Part shown: piece after piece, positions 8,021-15,045 of the stretch
How positions within the stretch are numbered: the first letter of the stretch is position 1
Layout: each line of letters begins with the position of its first letter
NCBI GenBank assembly: GCA_041164425.1
Contig: JBEAPO010000039.1
Span: 1-24,252, forward strand
DNA from: F1-20-MAGs119 sp041164425
GTDB taxonomy: Bacteria; Actinomycetota; Acidimicrobiia; Acidimicrobiales; Ilumatobacteraceae
Direction: 5' to 3'
DNA length: 24,252 nt
The notes under the pieces: model-generated
Databases searched by the model: none
Seen by the model: only the letters and a program-made list of their open reading frames with translations
Told to the model about the DNA's origin: nothing
Position numbers and translations under genes: made by a program

Positions 8021-9022
8021 CTAGATGACGACGACCGGGGTACCGATCGTGGCGAACTTCCACAGGAACTCAGCGTCTTCCTTCGCCTGTCGCTGACATC
8101 CACCCGACAAACGGGTGCCCAGTTCCTCTTCGGTTTGATACAGCGACCCGTCGCTTCGTTTGACCGGTATCTGATGGAAACCAATCGCTCCGATCTGCGT
8201 CTTTAGCCAGCGCACCATGAGCGGCAGGAATGCCTTGCCGTTCCACGCCGTCGTCACCTCGGACTTGCTGTACACCTTGTGTGTTCCCGCAAGTTCGTTG
8301 TTGTATTGGCTTCCCGACACCAACCATGACCGGATGACGTTGCCTTCCTTGTCGACAGCCCACACGCGTTGCCCCTCCCGCTCGTAGACGAGCCGACGAC
8401 CCTCTCCCGAGTTCGCCGGCAATGGCGGTGCATCGGCGCCCGTCGACGCGACGGACGAGAGCAAGAACCCCATCGAATCCTTCGCCCCTTCGGGCGGCGG
8501 TGGCGTGCGCACGACGTTCAGTTGTTCCTCGGGCCATATGGCGAGCACAAGGGCCGTCTCGCGACCCACTTCCCCGTCGACGAACAATGACTTCTCGGTT
8601 TGCAAGGCGATGACCGCGGTCCGCGTCGGGCCGTCGAATGTCCCACTCGCGGCTCCTGCAAACATGTTCTCGCGGATCAGTGCTTTTTGAAGACACAACA
8701 CCGATGCTCCGGTGTCGCCGGTGCGCAACGTTCGCTTGGCGATCTTGCAATCGTCGCCGACCTCTTCGTCGCCGACGAGGTCGACCACCGCATCACCCGC
8801 CACCTCGTCACTCGGAACGGTCGTCGTGGCGCCCTCGACTGCCGCCGGTGTGCTTGCGATCGTTGTCGTGGATTCGAGTTGGACGATCGCTGTCGACACG
8901 GGACCTGCAACTCCCGATGAGTCGTTCGATGATGCGCCGACGGCGAGCCACGTACCGCCCACCGCCACGATGACGGCGAGCATTAGGTACTGCTTGGTGC
9001 GCAGGTCCGTTGAGCGGTTCAT
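8021..9022 (-). CDS. Membrane-anchored L,D-transpeptidase with peptidoglycan-binding domain
   Basis: A 333-residue envelope protein. An N-terminal uncleaved signal anchor (about residues 11-30) is followed by a Ser/Thr/Val/Ala-rich low-complexity linker to ~90. Next comes a PG_binding_1-like repeat (about 95-160: LRTGDTGASVLCLQKAL, GTFDGPTRTAV, VDGEVGRET), a Pro-rich linker PPPPEG, and a YkuD-type L,D-transpeptidase domain (about 208-333). Catalytic residues are H283 in IGFHQIP and C309 in LSGGCQRQ. YkuD enzymes form 3-3 peptidoglycan crosslinks or attach proteins to meso-DAP using tetrapeptide donors. The catalytic motif deviates from the usual S-H/x-G-C-I/V-R by having Gly before GC and Gln after Cys, but retains Arg311. 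It starts 36 nt from the divergent nucS and ends 10 nt from the kinase gene. Confidence 0.88.
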   Translation of the reverse strand: MNRSTDLRTKQYLMLAVIVAVGGTWLAVGASSNDSSGVAGPVSTAIVQLESTTTIASTPAAVEGATTTVPSDEVAGDAVVDLVGDEEVGDDCKIAKRTLRTGDTGASVLCLQKALIRENMFAGAASGTFDGPTRTAVIALQTEKSLFVDGEVGRETALVLAIWPEEQLNVVRTPPPPEGAKDSMGFLLSSVASTGADAPPLPANSGEGRRLVYEREGQRVWAVDKEGNVIRSWLVSGSQYNNELAGTHKVYSKSEVTTAWNGKAFLPLMVRWLKTQIGAIGFHQIPVKRSDGSLYQTEEELGTRLSGGCQRQAKEDAEFLWKFATIGTPVVVI

Positions 9023-9058
9023 TCGTCGCCAAATCTAATTGTCTGCTACGAAAATACG

Positions 9059-9718
9059 GTGCGTCTGGTGTTGGCTCGTTGCAGTGTGAAATATGAGGGA
9101 CGCCTCGAGTCGCGCCTCGGCGAAGCCACGCGCCTCATCATGGTGAAAGCCGATGGCTGTGTCGCCATTCACGCCGACGGCGGAGCGTACAAACCGTTGA
9201 ACTGGATGAACGCCCCCAACGTGTTGACCGAAGGCGATGGAGAATGGGTGGTCAAGAATTCGAAGAGCGAAACATTGACGATCACGCTCCACGAGGTCTT
9301 CCTCGACTCGTCACACGAACTGGGCGAAGATCCGGGCCTCAGCAAGGACGGCGTCGAAGCCCACCTACAGGAACTTCTCGCTGCCCTCCCCGAGGCCATC
9401 GAAGAGGGCCTACGCCTCGTCCGGCGCGAACATCCGACCGCGATCGGTCCCGTCGACCTGCTGTGTCGAGACAGCAAAGGTCGCACCGTTGCCGTCGAGA
9501 TCAAGAGACGCGGAGAGATCGACGGCGTCGAACAACTTGCCCGATATCTGGAATACCTGTCGAAAGACTCGTCGCTCGGCGAAGTGCGCGGCATCTTCGT
9601 CGCCCAAGTCATCAAGCCCCAGGCCAAAACTCTCGCTTCGACGCGCGGTCTGGCGTGCGTCGAGGTCGACTACGACGCGCTGCGCGGCCGCAAGCCCGAC
9701 GAACTCACTTTGTTCTGA
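9059..9718 (+). CDS. nucS: Mismatch-specific endonuclease NucS/EndoMS
   Basis: A 219-residue homologue of mycobacterial NucS, which cuts both strands at G-T, G-G and T-T mismatches and provides mismatch repair in actinobacteria lacking MutS/MutL. The N-terminal DNA-binding/dimerisation domain contains KADGCVAIHAD and AYKPLNWM (44-50). SSHELGEDPGL..DGVEAHLQ links to the C-terminal RecB-like nuclease domain with IGPVDLLCRD (D133), VAVEIKRRGEIDGVEQL (E147, K149, Q159) and YLE. The protein ends with DELTLF, matching the clamp-binding tail described for corynebacterial and mycobacterial NucS. The GTG start has no Shine-Dalgarno and lies 36 nt from a divergent gene, so the mRNA may be leaderless. 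The last 14 nt overlap the 3' end of the opposite-strand hydratase gene. Confidence 0.96.
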   Translation: MRLVLARCSVKYEGRLESRLGEATRLIMVKADGCVAIHADGGAYKPLNWMNAPNVLTEGDGEWVVKNSKSETLTITLHEVFLDSSHELGEDPGLSKDGVEAHLQELLAALPEAIEEGLRLVRREHPTAIGPVDLLCRDSKGRTVAVEIKRRGEIDGVEQLARYLEYLSKDSSLGEVRGIFVAQVIKPQAKTLASTRGLACVEVDYDALRGRKPDELTLF

Positions 9719-10568
9719 AGCGCACCAAACCCTGGTCGAGAACGGTGCGGTCGCCGACAGCCGTGGTGAAAACCGCTTCACCCGATGCGATCTCCCAGAT
9801 TGAGATCGTCAATGCCTCACCGGCGATCACCGGCGACGCGAAGCGGCCCTCGATGTGGGTGAATCGCGACGCGTCGTTCGCGCACAGTGCCGCGAGCAGT
9901 GCTCGGCCGGTGAAACCGTACGTGCACAGCCCGTGGAGAATCGGCCGGTCGAAACCGCCCATCGCAGCAAAGGTCGGGTCGGAGTGCAACGGGTTGCGGT
10001 CGCCCGACAGTCGGTACACGTAGGCCTGGTCGGGCGCCGTCTGATACGTGACGGAATGGTCGGGCTTGTGCGCGGGCGGCACGTTCTTGTCGCCACCCGG
10101 CCCACGATCGCCGCCCCATCCACCTTCACCACGAATGAATGCCGACGACGCGAGCGAGAACAACGGCGAGCCGTCGCTTGCATCGACGGCGATTTGCTCG
10201 GTTGCCACAACGGCACCCTTGCCCTTGTCGTAGATACCCGTGATGCGCGTGACGACGCGCGCCGAACCCTCGACCGGCACCGCCCTGTGCAGCGTCACCG
10301 CTTGCTGGCCGTGAACCAGCATCGCCGGATTGAACGTCCCGATGTTGCGCATCGGCGATGCGGGGTCGCGCGTCAGGATGACGGGAAACGTGGGGTACAC
10401 CTGCTGGGGAATGATGTTGCCGTCCCCGTCGCGGCTGTTCTCGGTGCTGAACGGCAGGTCTGCCGCTCCTGCACCAATGCCCACCGCGTAGAGAAGACAA
10501 TCCTTACTGTCCCACGTGACGACGAACGGCTCACCCTGCATTCCAACTGCGTCCGGATTGATCGGCAT
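9705..10568 (-). CDS. MaoC-like (R)-specific enoyl-CoA hydratase, HtdY type
   Basis: A 287-residue double-hotdog hydratase 2 closely resembling mycobacterial HtdY (Rv3389c) and the hydratase part of eukaryotic MFE-2. It would hydrate trans-2-enoyl-CoA to (R)-3-hydroxyacyl-CoA, possibly with long-chain or sterol side-chain substrates. The N-terminal degenerate hotdog carries LLYAVGIGAG (25-34), FPVI and GTFNPAMLVHGQQ (77-89). The C-terminal catalytic hotdog carries YRLSGDRNPLHSDP (185-198) with active-site D190 and H195, then GGFDRPILHGLCTYG (204-218). A strong ribosome site (AGGGGAG just upstream of ATG) sets the start. It follows the SDR gene by 40 nt on the same strand, so enoyl-CoA hydration and 3-hydroxyacyl-CoA oxidation are probably co-expressed. 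Its stop codon region lies inside the nucS 3' end. Confidence 0.93.
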   Translation of the reverse strand: MPINPDAVGMQGEPFVVTWDSKDCLLYAVGIGAGAADLPFSTENSRDGDGNIIPQQVYPTFPVILTRDPASPMRNIGTFNPAMLVHGQQAVTLHRAVPVEGSARVVTRITGIYDKGKGAVVATEQIAVDASDGSPLFSLASSAFIRGEGGWGGDRGPGGDKNVPPAHKPDHSVTYQTAPDQAYVYRLSGDRNPLHSDPTFAAMGGFDRPILHGLCTYGFTGRALLAALCANDASRFTHIEGRFASPVIAGEALTISIWEIASGEAVFTTAVGDRTVLDQGLVRFRTK

Positions 10569-10608
10569 TGTGCTCCCCTGTTGATCTGTGATGTTCTGCG
10601 TTCGAGGT

Positions 10609-11529
10609 TCAGCGCGGCGACTGCGGCCAGGTCCCGTCTTCGCCGTTCATCCCGGCGTTCGGGCGCGCGGATGCCAGCAGTTCTGCGACAGCCGGACCGA
10701 GCTGCGTCGGGTCGGCAATCGGTTCGCGGCGCGGACCGCGGTGCCAACCTTCGGCGATCGCAAGAGTTTGTCCGCTCGCTTCGAACACGCGACCGGTGAC
10801 ACTCTTCGATTCAGCCGACGCGAGCCACGTGACGATTGGTGCGATCCACTTGGGCGAACGCATCTCGCGCTCTTCGTCGGTCTCAGGTGCGGGTCCGAGA
10901 CCTTCGGTCATGCGTGTGAGTGCAACGGGAGCGACCGCGTTGACGGTGACGTCGTAGCGGGCAAGTTCGAGTGCGGCGATCACGGTGAACGCGGCAATGC
11001 CGGCCTTTGCCGCGCCGTAGTTCGTTTGTCCGGGGTTGCCGTAGATGCCCGATACCGAGGTCGTGTTGATGATGCGGCCGTCGACTGGCTGGCCCGCCTT
11101 GTGTCGATCACGCCAGTATTCGGCTGCGAAATGGGCAGGGGCGAATGTCCCCTTCAGGTGCACCTGGATGACGGCGTCCCACTCGGCCTCCGTCATGTTG
11201 ACGAGCGTGCGGTCTCGGAGAATGCCCGCGTTGTTGACGACACCATGGAGGTCGCCGAAAACTTCGACCGCGGTTTGGATTAGTCGCTTCGCACCTCCCC
11301 AAGAGGAAATGTCATCACCGTTGGCAACGGCACGTCCACCCATTGCTTCGATTTCGTTGACGACCTGTTGCGCCGGAGATGCGTCGCCGCCCGTTCCGTC
11401 GACGTTGCCGCCGAGGTCGTTCACCACGACGAATGCTCCGTGGCGCGCGAGGCTCAGCGAATGTTCACGGCCGATACCGCGGCCGGCTCCGGTGACAATG
11501 ACCACACGGCCTTCACACAACTTCGACAT
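10609..11529 (-). CDS. SDR-family 3-hydroxyacyl-CoA dehydrogenase (17beta-HSD4-like)
   Basis: A 306-residue classical short-chain dehydrogenase with NAD-binding TGAGRGIG (13-20), the structural NNAG (99-102), and the catalytic triad S158 (NTTSVSG), Y171 and K175 (NYGAAK). The insertion VVNDLGGNVDG (35-45) after the cofactor motif is the signature of the MFE-2/HSD17B4 dehydrogenase domain and of mycobacterial homologues. It should oxidise (R)-3-hydroxyacyl-CoA to 3-oxoacyl-CoA, the step after the adjacent MaoC hydratase. ATG at 11529 is chosen because MSKLCEGRVVIVTG is the family N-terminus and GGGGGA lies 4 nt upstream; an in-frame start 72 nt earlier would erase the promoter region. It is divergent from the flavoprotein gene across 83 nt containing a -10-like hexamer and an inverted repeat. 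Confidence 0.92.
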   Translation of the reverse strand: MSKLCEGRVVIVTGAGRGIGREHSLSLARHGAFVVVNDLGGNVDGTGGDASPAQQVVNEIEAMGGRAVANGDDISSWGGAKRLIQTAVEVFGDLHGVVNNAGILRDRTLVNMTEAEWDAVIQVHLKGTFAPAHFAAEYWRDRHKAGQPVDGRIINTTSVSGIYGNPGQTNYGAAKAGIAAFTVIAALELARYDVTVNAVAPVALTRMTEGLGPAPETDEEREMRSPKWIAPIVTWLASAESKSVTGRVFEASGQTLAIAEGWHRGPRREPIADPTQLGPAVAELLASARPNAGMNGEDGTWPQSPR

Positions 11530-11554
11530 CGAATCCCCCGAAACGTTCTTCTTC

Positions 11555-11575
11555 TCCACCCAATTACCTGGTGGA
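11555..11575. promoter_or_regulatory. Inverted repeat abutting a -10-like hexamer in the divergent SDR/flavoprotein region
   Basis: The arms TCCACC (11555-11560) and GGTGGA (11570-11575) form a perfect 6-bp inverted repeat with a 9-bp spacer. Immediately next to it, on the minus strand (11580-11575), is TATGAT, five of six matches to the -10 consensus, about 45 nt before the SDR start codon. The geometry would let a dimeric repressor (TetR/FadR-like regulators often govern beta-oxidation genes) block the SDR-hydratase transcript. No -35 box is clear and no regulator gene is adjacent. This is inference from geometry only. Confidence 0.3.
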
Positions 11576-11612
11576 TCATACGACGGAGCACAACGAGCCA
11601 TAGCCTCGTGCC

Positions 11613-12833
11613 GTGCTCGACCGACCCGATGCCCCTACCGTGGACGTGCTCATCGTCGGGGCCGGCCCCGCCGGCACCGCTGCCGCAACCGTGCTCGCAC
11701 GAGCGGGACGTTCGGTCATCGTTGCCGACAAGGCCGAGTTTCCCCGCGACAAGTGCTGTGGCGACGGCCTCACAACTTTGGCCCTGCGAATGCTCGAGAG
11801 GATCGACTTCGACCCCGGCGTGGTCGCCTCGTGGCAAACCGTCGACTCTGCGTGGCTCCGTTCGCCGTCCGGACGTGAGGTGGAACTACCGCTGCCACGA
11901 GGACGGGGTCAATACGCCGCCGTCGCTGCGCGACTTCAACTCGACAACGAACTGGTGAAACACGCCCGAGCGGCCGGCGCGGAGATCTGCGAAGGCGTCG
12001 AGTTCTCGCACCTCACGTTGAACTACTCCGGCCGACGGCGTTCGGCGACGGCGCACTTCTCGAACGGAAACACGGTGACAGCAGAACACGTGATCGCCGC
12101 CGACGGCATGTGGTCACCGGTCCGGAAGGCAATGGGACTCGGAGATTCCGGATACCTCGGCGAATGGCACGCGTTCCGGCAGTACGCCGACAATGTCACC
12201 GGCCCCGCGGCGCATCGCCTTTATGTGTGGTTCGAGCCCGACCTGCTTCCGGGCTACGCATGGTCGTTCCCTTTGTCGGATGGTCGGGTAAACATCGGAT
12301 TCGGCATTCTGCGCGACGGCAAGCGACGGGTGCAGGACATGAAGAAAGACTGGGCCGACCTGTTGTCGCGCAGGCATATCGTCGACGCGCTCGGACCCGG
12401 CTTTCGACTCGTCGACCGCCACACCGCGTGGCCGATTCCTGCAGGCATCACCGATGTGGTTTTGTCGAGCGGAAACGTGCTCTTCGTCGGCGATGCGGCC
12501 CGCGCAACCGATGCGTTGACGGGCGAAGGCATCGGCCAGGCACTCGAGACCGGAATCCTTGCAGCCGAAGCAATCCTCGGAGGCGGCGACGTCGCATCCA
12601 AGTACGAAGCATCGGTTCGTCAACATCTGTTCGCCGACCACCGTATGAGCGTCGCCCTCGGGAAACTGCTGCGGTCGTCGATCGTGACTCGGGGTGCAAT
12701 CCGCGCGGCCGCAGCCAACGGTTGGACGCGCACGAACTTCGCGCGCTGGATGTTCGAGGACGAGCCTCGTGCCGCACTGTTCACACCGCGGCGCTGGCAC
12801 CGCAGGTTTCTCGATCGCGACGGCACCTACTGA
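11613..12833 (+). CDS. Geranylgeranyl reductase-family FAD oxidoreductase (possible menaquinone saturase, MenJ-like)
   Basis: A 406-residue flavoprotein of the geranylgeranyl reductase family. It has an N-terminal Rossmann FAD motif VGAGPAGTAAA (15-25), the family motif FPRDKCCGDGL (43-53), IAADGMWSPVRK (161-172), the substrate-region motif LPGYAWSFPLSDGRVNIGFG (212-231), and the second FAD motif LFVGDAARATDALTGEGIG (290-308). In actinobacteria such enzymes saturate isoprenoid double bonds, either in the menaquinone side chain (MenJ) or in polyprenyl/archaeol-like chains. The PxxYxWxFP-type motif and overall length fit MenJ, but sequence alone cannot separate these roles. GTG at 11613 is the only start that keeps the N-terminus short. 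The nitronate monooxygenase gene follows after 14 nt. No other menaquinone gene is present. Confidence 0.88.
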   Translation: MLDRPDAPTVDVLIVGAGPAGTAAATVLARAGRSVIVADKAEFPRDKCCGDGLTTLALRMLERIDFDPGVVASWQTVDSAWLRSPSGREVELPLPRGRGQYAAVAARLQLDNELVKHARAAGAEICEGVEFSHLTLNYSGRRRSATAHFSNGNTVTAEHVIAADGMWSPVRKAMGLGDSGYLGEWHAFRQYADNVTGPAAHRLYVWFEPDLLPGYAWSFPLSDGRVNIGFGILRDGKRRVQDMKKDWADLLSRRHIVDALGPGFRLVDRHTAWPIPAGITDVVLSSGNVLFVGDAARATDALTGEGIGQALETGILAAEAILGGGDVASKYEASVRQHLFADHRMSVALGKLLRSSIVTRGAIRAAAANGWTRTNFARWMFEDEPRAALFTPRRWHRRFLDRDGTY

Positions 12834-12847
12834 TGTAGGTTGGCGCC

Positions 12848-13810
12848 ATGCGCACGCGAATCACCGAACTCTTCGACATCGAACACCCTGTCATGCTGGC
12901 CGGCATGGGCGGTGTGTCGTACAGCGATCTCGTCGGAGCGGTGTCCGAGGCCGGGGGCATCGGCACATTCGGCGCGTCGACCATGAAGTCCGACGAACTC
13001 GTCGAGGAGATCGCGCGGGTCAAGACCATCACGTCCAAGCCCTTCGGTGTCGACTTGTTGGCCGCGCTCCCCACACAGGTCGAAGAAGGTGTGCGCGCCG
13101 TCGTCGAGGGCGGTGCACGCATCTTCGTCGCGGGCCTCGGCGTGCCGCGTGATGCAATCGACTACCTCCACAAACACAACGTTCTCGTCGGGTCGATGTG
13201 CGGAAAAGTACGCCACGCCGAGGCTGCGGTGGCAAGCGGCTGCGACTTCGTCGTTGCGCAGGGCACCGAAGGCGGTGGACACACGGGCACCGTGGCAACG
13301 ATGGCGCTGGTGCCACAGGTCGTTGACGCCGTCGGAGCAAAGGTGCCGGTCGTCGCCGCCGGAGGTCTCTTCGATGGTCGCGGCCTCGCCGCGTCCCTCG
13401 CGCTCGGCGCGGATGCAGTGTGGGTGGGCACGCGATTCATCGCGACCCCCGAGGCACGCGCGGTACGCGGCTACAAGGAAACACTCGTCGCAACACCCGA
13501 GGACGGCACCGTCATTTCGCGTGGCTTCACGGGCAAGACCTGTCGCGTCGTGCGCAACGACTGGACCAACCACTACGAACAGCACCCCGAGGAACTGCGC
13601 AAGTTTCCCGACCAAGCGATCCATTCGATGAAGGAAGGTGCCAACCACCTCGGTGCACCGTCTGACACCGTCGTCGATACGAACCGTGAATTCATGCCGT
13701 GCGGCCAAGGCGTCGGAGCGATCACCTCGCTGGTGCCCGCGGCACAGATCGTCCGCGACATCGTGGCCGAAGCCGAACGGGTATTGCACGGTTCACAGAA
13801 GTTCCTGTAG
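12848..13810 (+). CDS. Nitronate monooxygenase / 2-nitropropane dioxygenase-like FMN protein
   Basis: A 320-residue TIM-barrel flavoprotein. It shows the early FMN-binding strand HPVMLAGMGGVS (13-24), the active-site loop AQGTEGGGHTG (137-147) with the conserved catalytic-type His H145, the phosphate-binding motif VVAAGGLFDGRGL (168-180), and the second phosphate site GADAVWVGTRF (187-197). These are hallmarks of the NMO/FabK superfamily, which oxidises nitronates or, in FabK, reduces enoyl-ACP. The segment after the barrel ends with GQGVGAI, common in actinobacterial NMO-like proteins. True nitronate activity is uncertain; many members near acyl-CoA genes may be enoyl reductase-like. The gene lies 14 nt after the flavoprotein, and its TAG stop shares one base with the GTG of the MFS gene, so these are co-translated. 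Confidence 0.88.
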   Translation: MRTRITELFDIEHPVMLAGMGGVSYSDLVGAVSEAGGIGTFGASTMKSDELVEEIARVKTITSKPFGVDLLAALPTQVEEGVRAVVEGGARIFVAGLGVPRDAIDYLHKHNVLVGSMCGKVRHAEAAVASGCDFVVAQGTEGGGHTGTVATMALVPQVVDAVGAKVPVVAAGGLFDGRGLAASLALGADAVWVGTRFIATPEARAVRGYKETLVATPEDGTVISRGFTGKTCRVVRNDWTNHYEQHPEELRKFPDQAIHSMKEGANHLGAPSDTVVDTNREFMPCGQGVGAITSLVPAAQIVRDIVAEAERVLHGSQKFL

Positions 13811-15045
13811 TGCTGAAACTGCTGCGGGAGAACCGCGACATTCGCCTGCTCTTCTTCGCCCAGGTCGTTTCGTATCTCGGCGACTGGTTCACGTTCGTTG
13901 CGCTGGCTGGACTCGTCGACGACGCGACCGATTCGAAGTTCCTCGTCTCGCTCGTCTACGTCGCTTTTTCCCTGCCGTCGTTTCTTGCATCACCGATCGC
14001 CGGCCCGGCCGCCGATCGCTATGACCGCCGCAAACTTCTCGTCGCGGTCTCCGCCGCGCAGGCTGTCTGTGCGGTCGGCCTTCTCGGGTCGTCGGGCGGC
14101 CGTATCTGGATCGCGCTCGTGTGCCAGGCACTCATCGCGGCGCTCGCATCGTTCATCGGCCCCGCGAGCAATGCCGCCATCCCGAACCTCGCCCGCAACG
14201 CTGAAGAGCTCAGCAAGGCCAACTCGCTGCTCGGTGCGACGTGGGGTGTCATGCTCGCGGTCGGCGCAGGTCTGGGCGGCCTGTTCTCGCAAGCCTTCGG
14301 ACGCGAGGCCGCCTTCATTGCCGATGCCGTCAGCTTCGTGATCGCAGGTGCATTGTTCGCGGCGATTCGCACGCCGATGCAAGAACAGCGCGCGGCGCGA
14401 ACCGACGGCCGCAGGGTTCGCCCAATCGCCGACATGCGCGAGGCGGTCCATCTCGCCAGGCGCGACAATGTCATCCTCGCACTCGTCGCATCAAAGACGA
14501 CGTTTGCGATCGGTGCCGGCATCGTCAGCCAACTTGCTGTCCTCGCATCGGAAGCATTCAAGGCCGGCGACTCGGGCCGCGGCCTGCTCATCGGTGCGCG
14601 TGGCGTCGGGTCCGGACTCGGTCCACTCGTCGCTGCACGTCTGGTCAAGGGAAACCTCGAACGGCTTCTGCTCACCTGCGGAATCGCCGGGCTGCTTTTC
14701 TCGGGCTTCTACCTCGGCGCGTCGATCAGCCCTCACATCGCGGTAGCTGCCGTTTTCGTGGCACTCGCCCATTTCGGGGGCGGTGCGCAGTGGGTACTCA
14801 GTTCTTACGGACTGCAGATGCGCGCGCCCGACGAGGTGCGCGGACGCGTTCTGGCAGGTGACTTCGCGATCGTCACGCTCACTTTGTCGATCACCAGCGC
14901 ACTCTCGGGCGTCGTTTCCGATGCCATCGGCGTGCGGTCGACGATCGCGGTGTTCGCGGTTCTTGCCGCGATCGCCGGAACGGTCTACCTGGTAGTGACG
15001 ACGCCGATCAGACGGAGTCTGCGCAGCGAACAGCCGCATCGATGA
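13810..15045 (+). CDS. MFS transporter (MFS_3/enterobactin-exporter-like), 12 TM
   Basis: A 411-residue major facilitator protein. It starts LKLLRENRDIRLLFFAQVVSYLGDWF, typical of the MFS_3 exporters, with the loop 2-3 motif A equivalent GPAADRYDRRKLL near residue 60 and its repeat in the second half (RAPDEVRGRVLAG, about 338-350). Around twelve hydrophobic segments are visible, split by a charged central loop (about residues 195-225). The family exports siderophores, macrolides or other small molecules by proton antiport; the substrate cannot be read here. GTG at 13810 is selected because it overlaps the previous stop (TAGTG) and gives the family N-terminus; earlier in-frame starts lie in the monooxygenase gene. 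The last 38 nt overlap the opposite-strand serine hydrolase gene. Confidence 0.88.
   Translation: MLKLLRENRDIRLLFFAQVVSYLGDWFTFVALAGLVDDATDSKFLVSLVYVAFSLPSFLASPIAGPAADRYDRRKLLVAVSAAQAVCAVGLLGSSGGRIWIALVCQALIAALASFIGPASNAAIPNLARNAEELSKANSLLGATWGVMLAVGAGLGGLFSQAFGREAAFIADAVSFVIAGALFAAIRTPMQEQRAARTDGRRVRPIADMREAVHLARRDNVILALVASKTTFAIGAGIVSQLAVLASEAFKAGDSGRGLLIGARGVGSGLGPLVAARLVKGNLERLLLTCGIAGLLFSGFYLGASISPHIAVAAVFVALAHFGGGAQWVLSSYGLQMRAPDEVRGRVLAGDFAIVTLTLSITSALSGVVSDAIGVRSTIAVFAVLAAIAGTVYLVVTTPIRRSLRSEQPHR

Noticed and set aside
12827..13789. A 320-codon open frame antisense to the nitronate monooxygenase gene
   Set aside because: Composition is rich in Arg/His/Asp/Cys as expected for the reverse frame of a high-GC gene, there are no recognisable motifs, and the plus-strand gene has clear family motifs.
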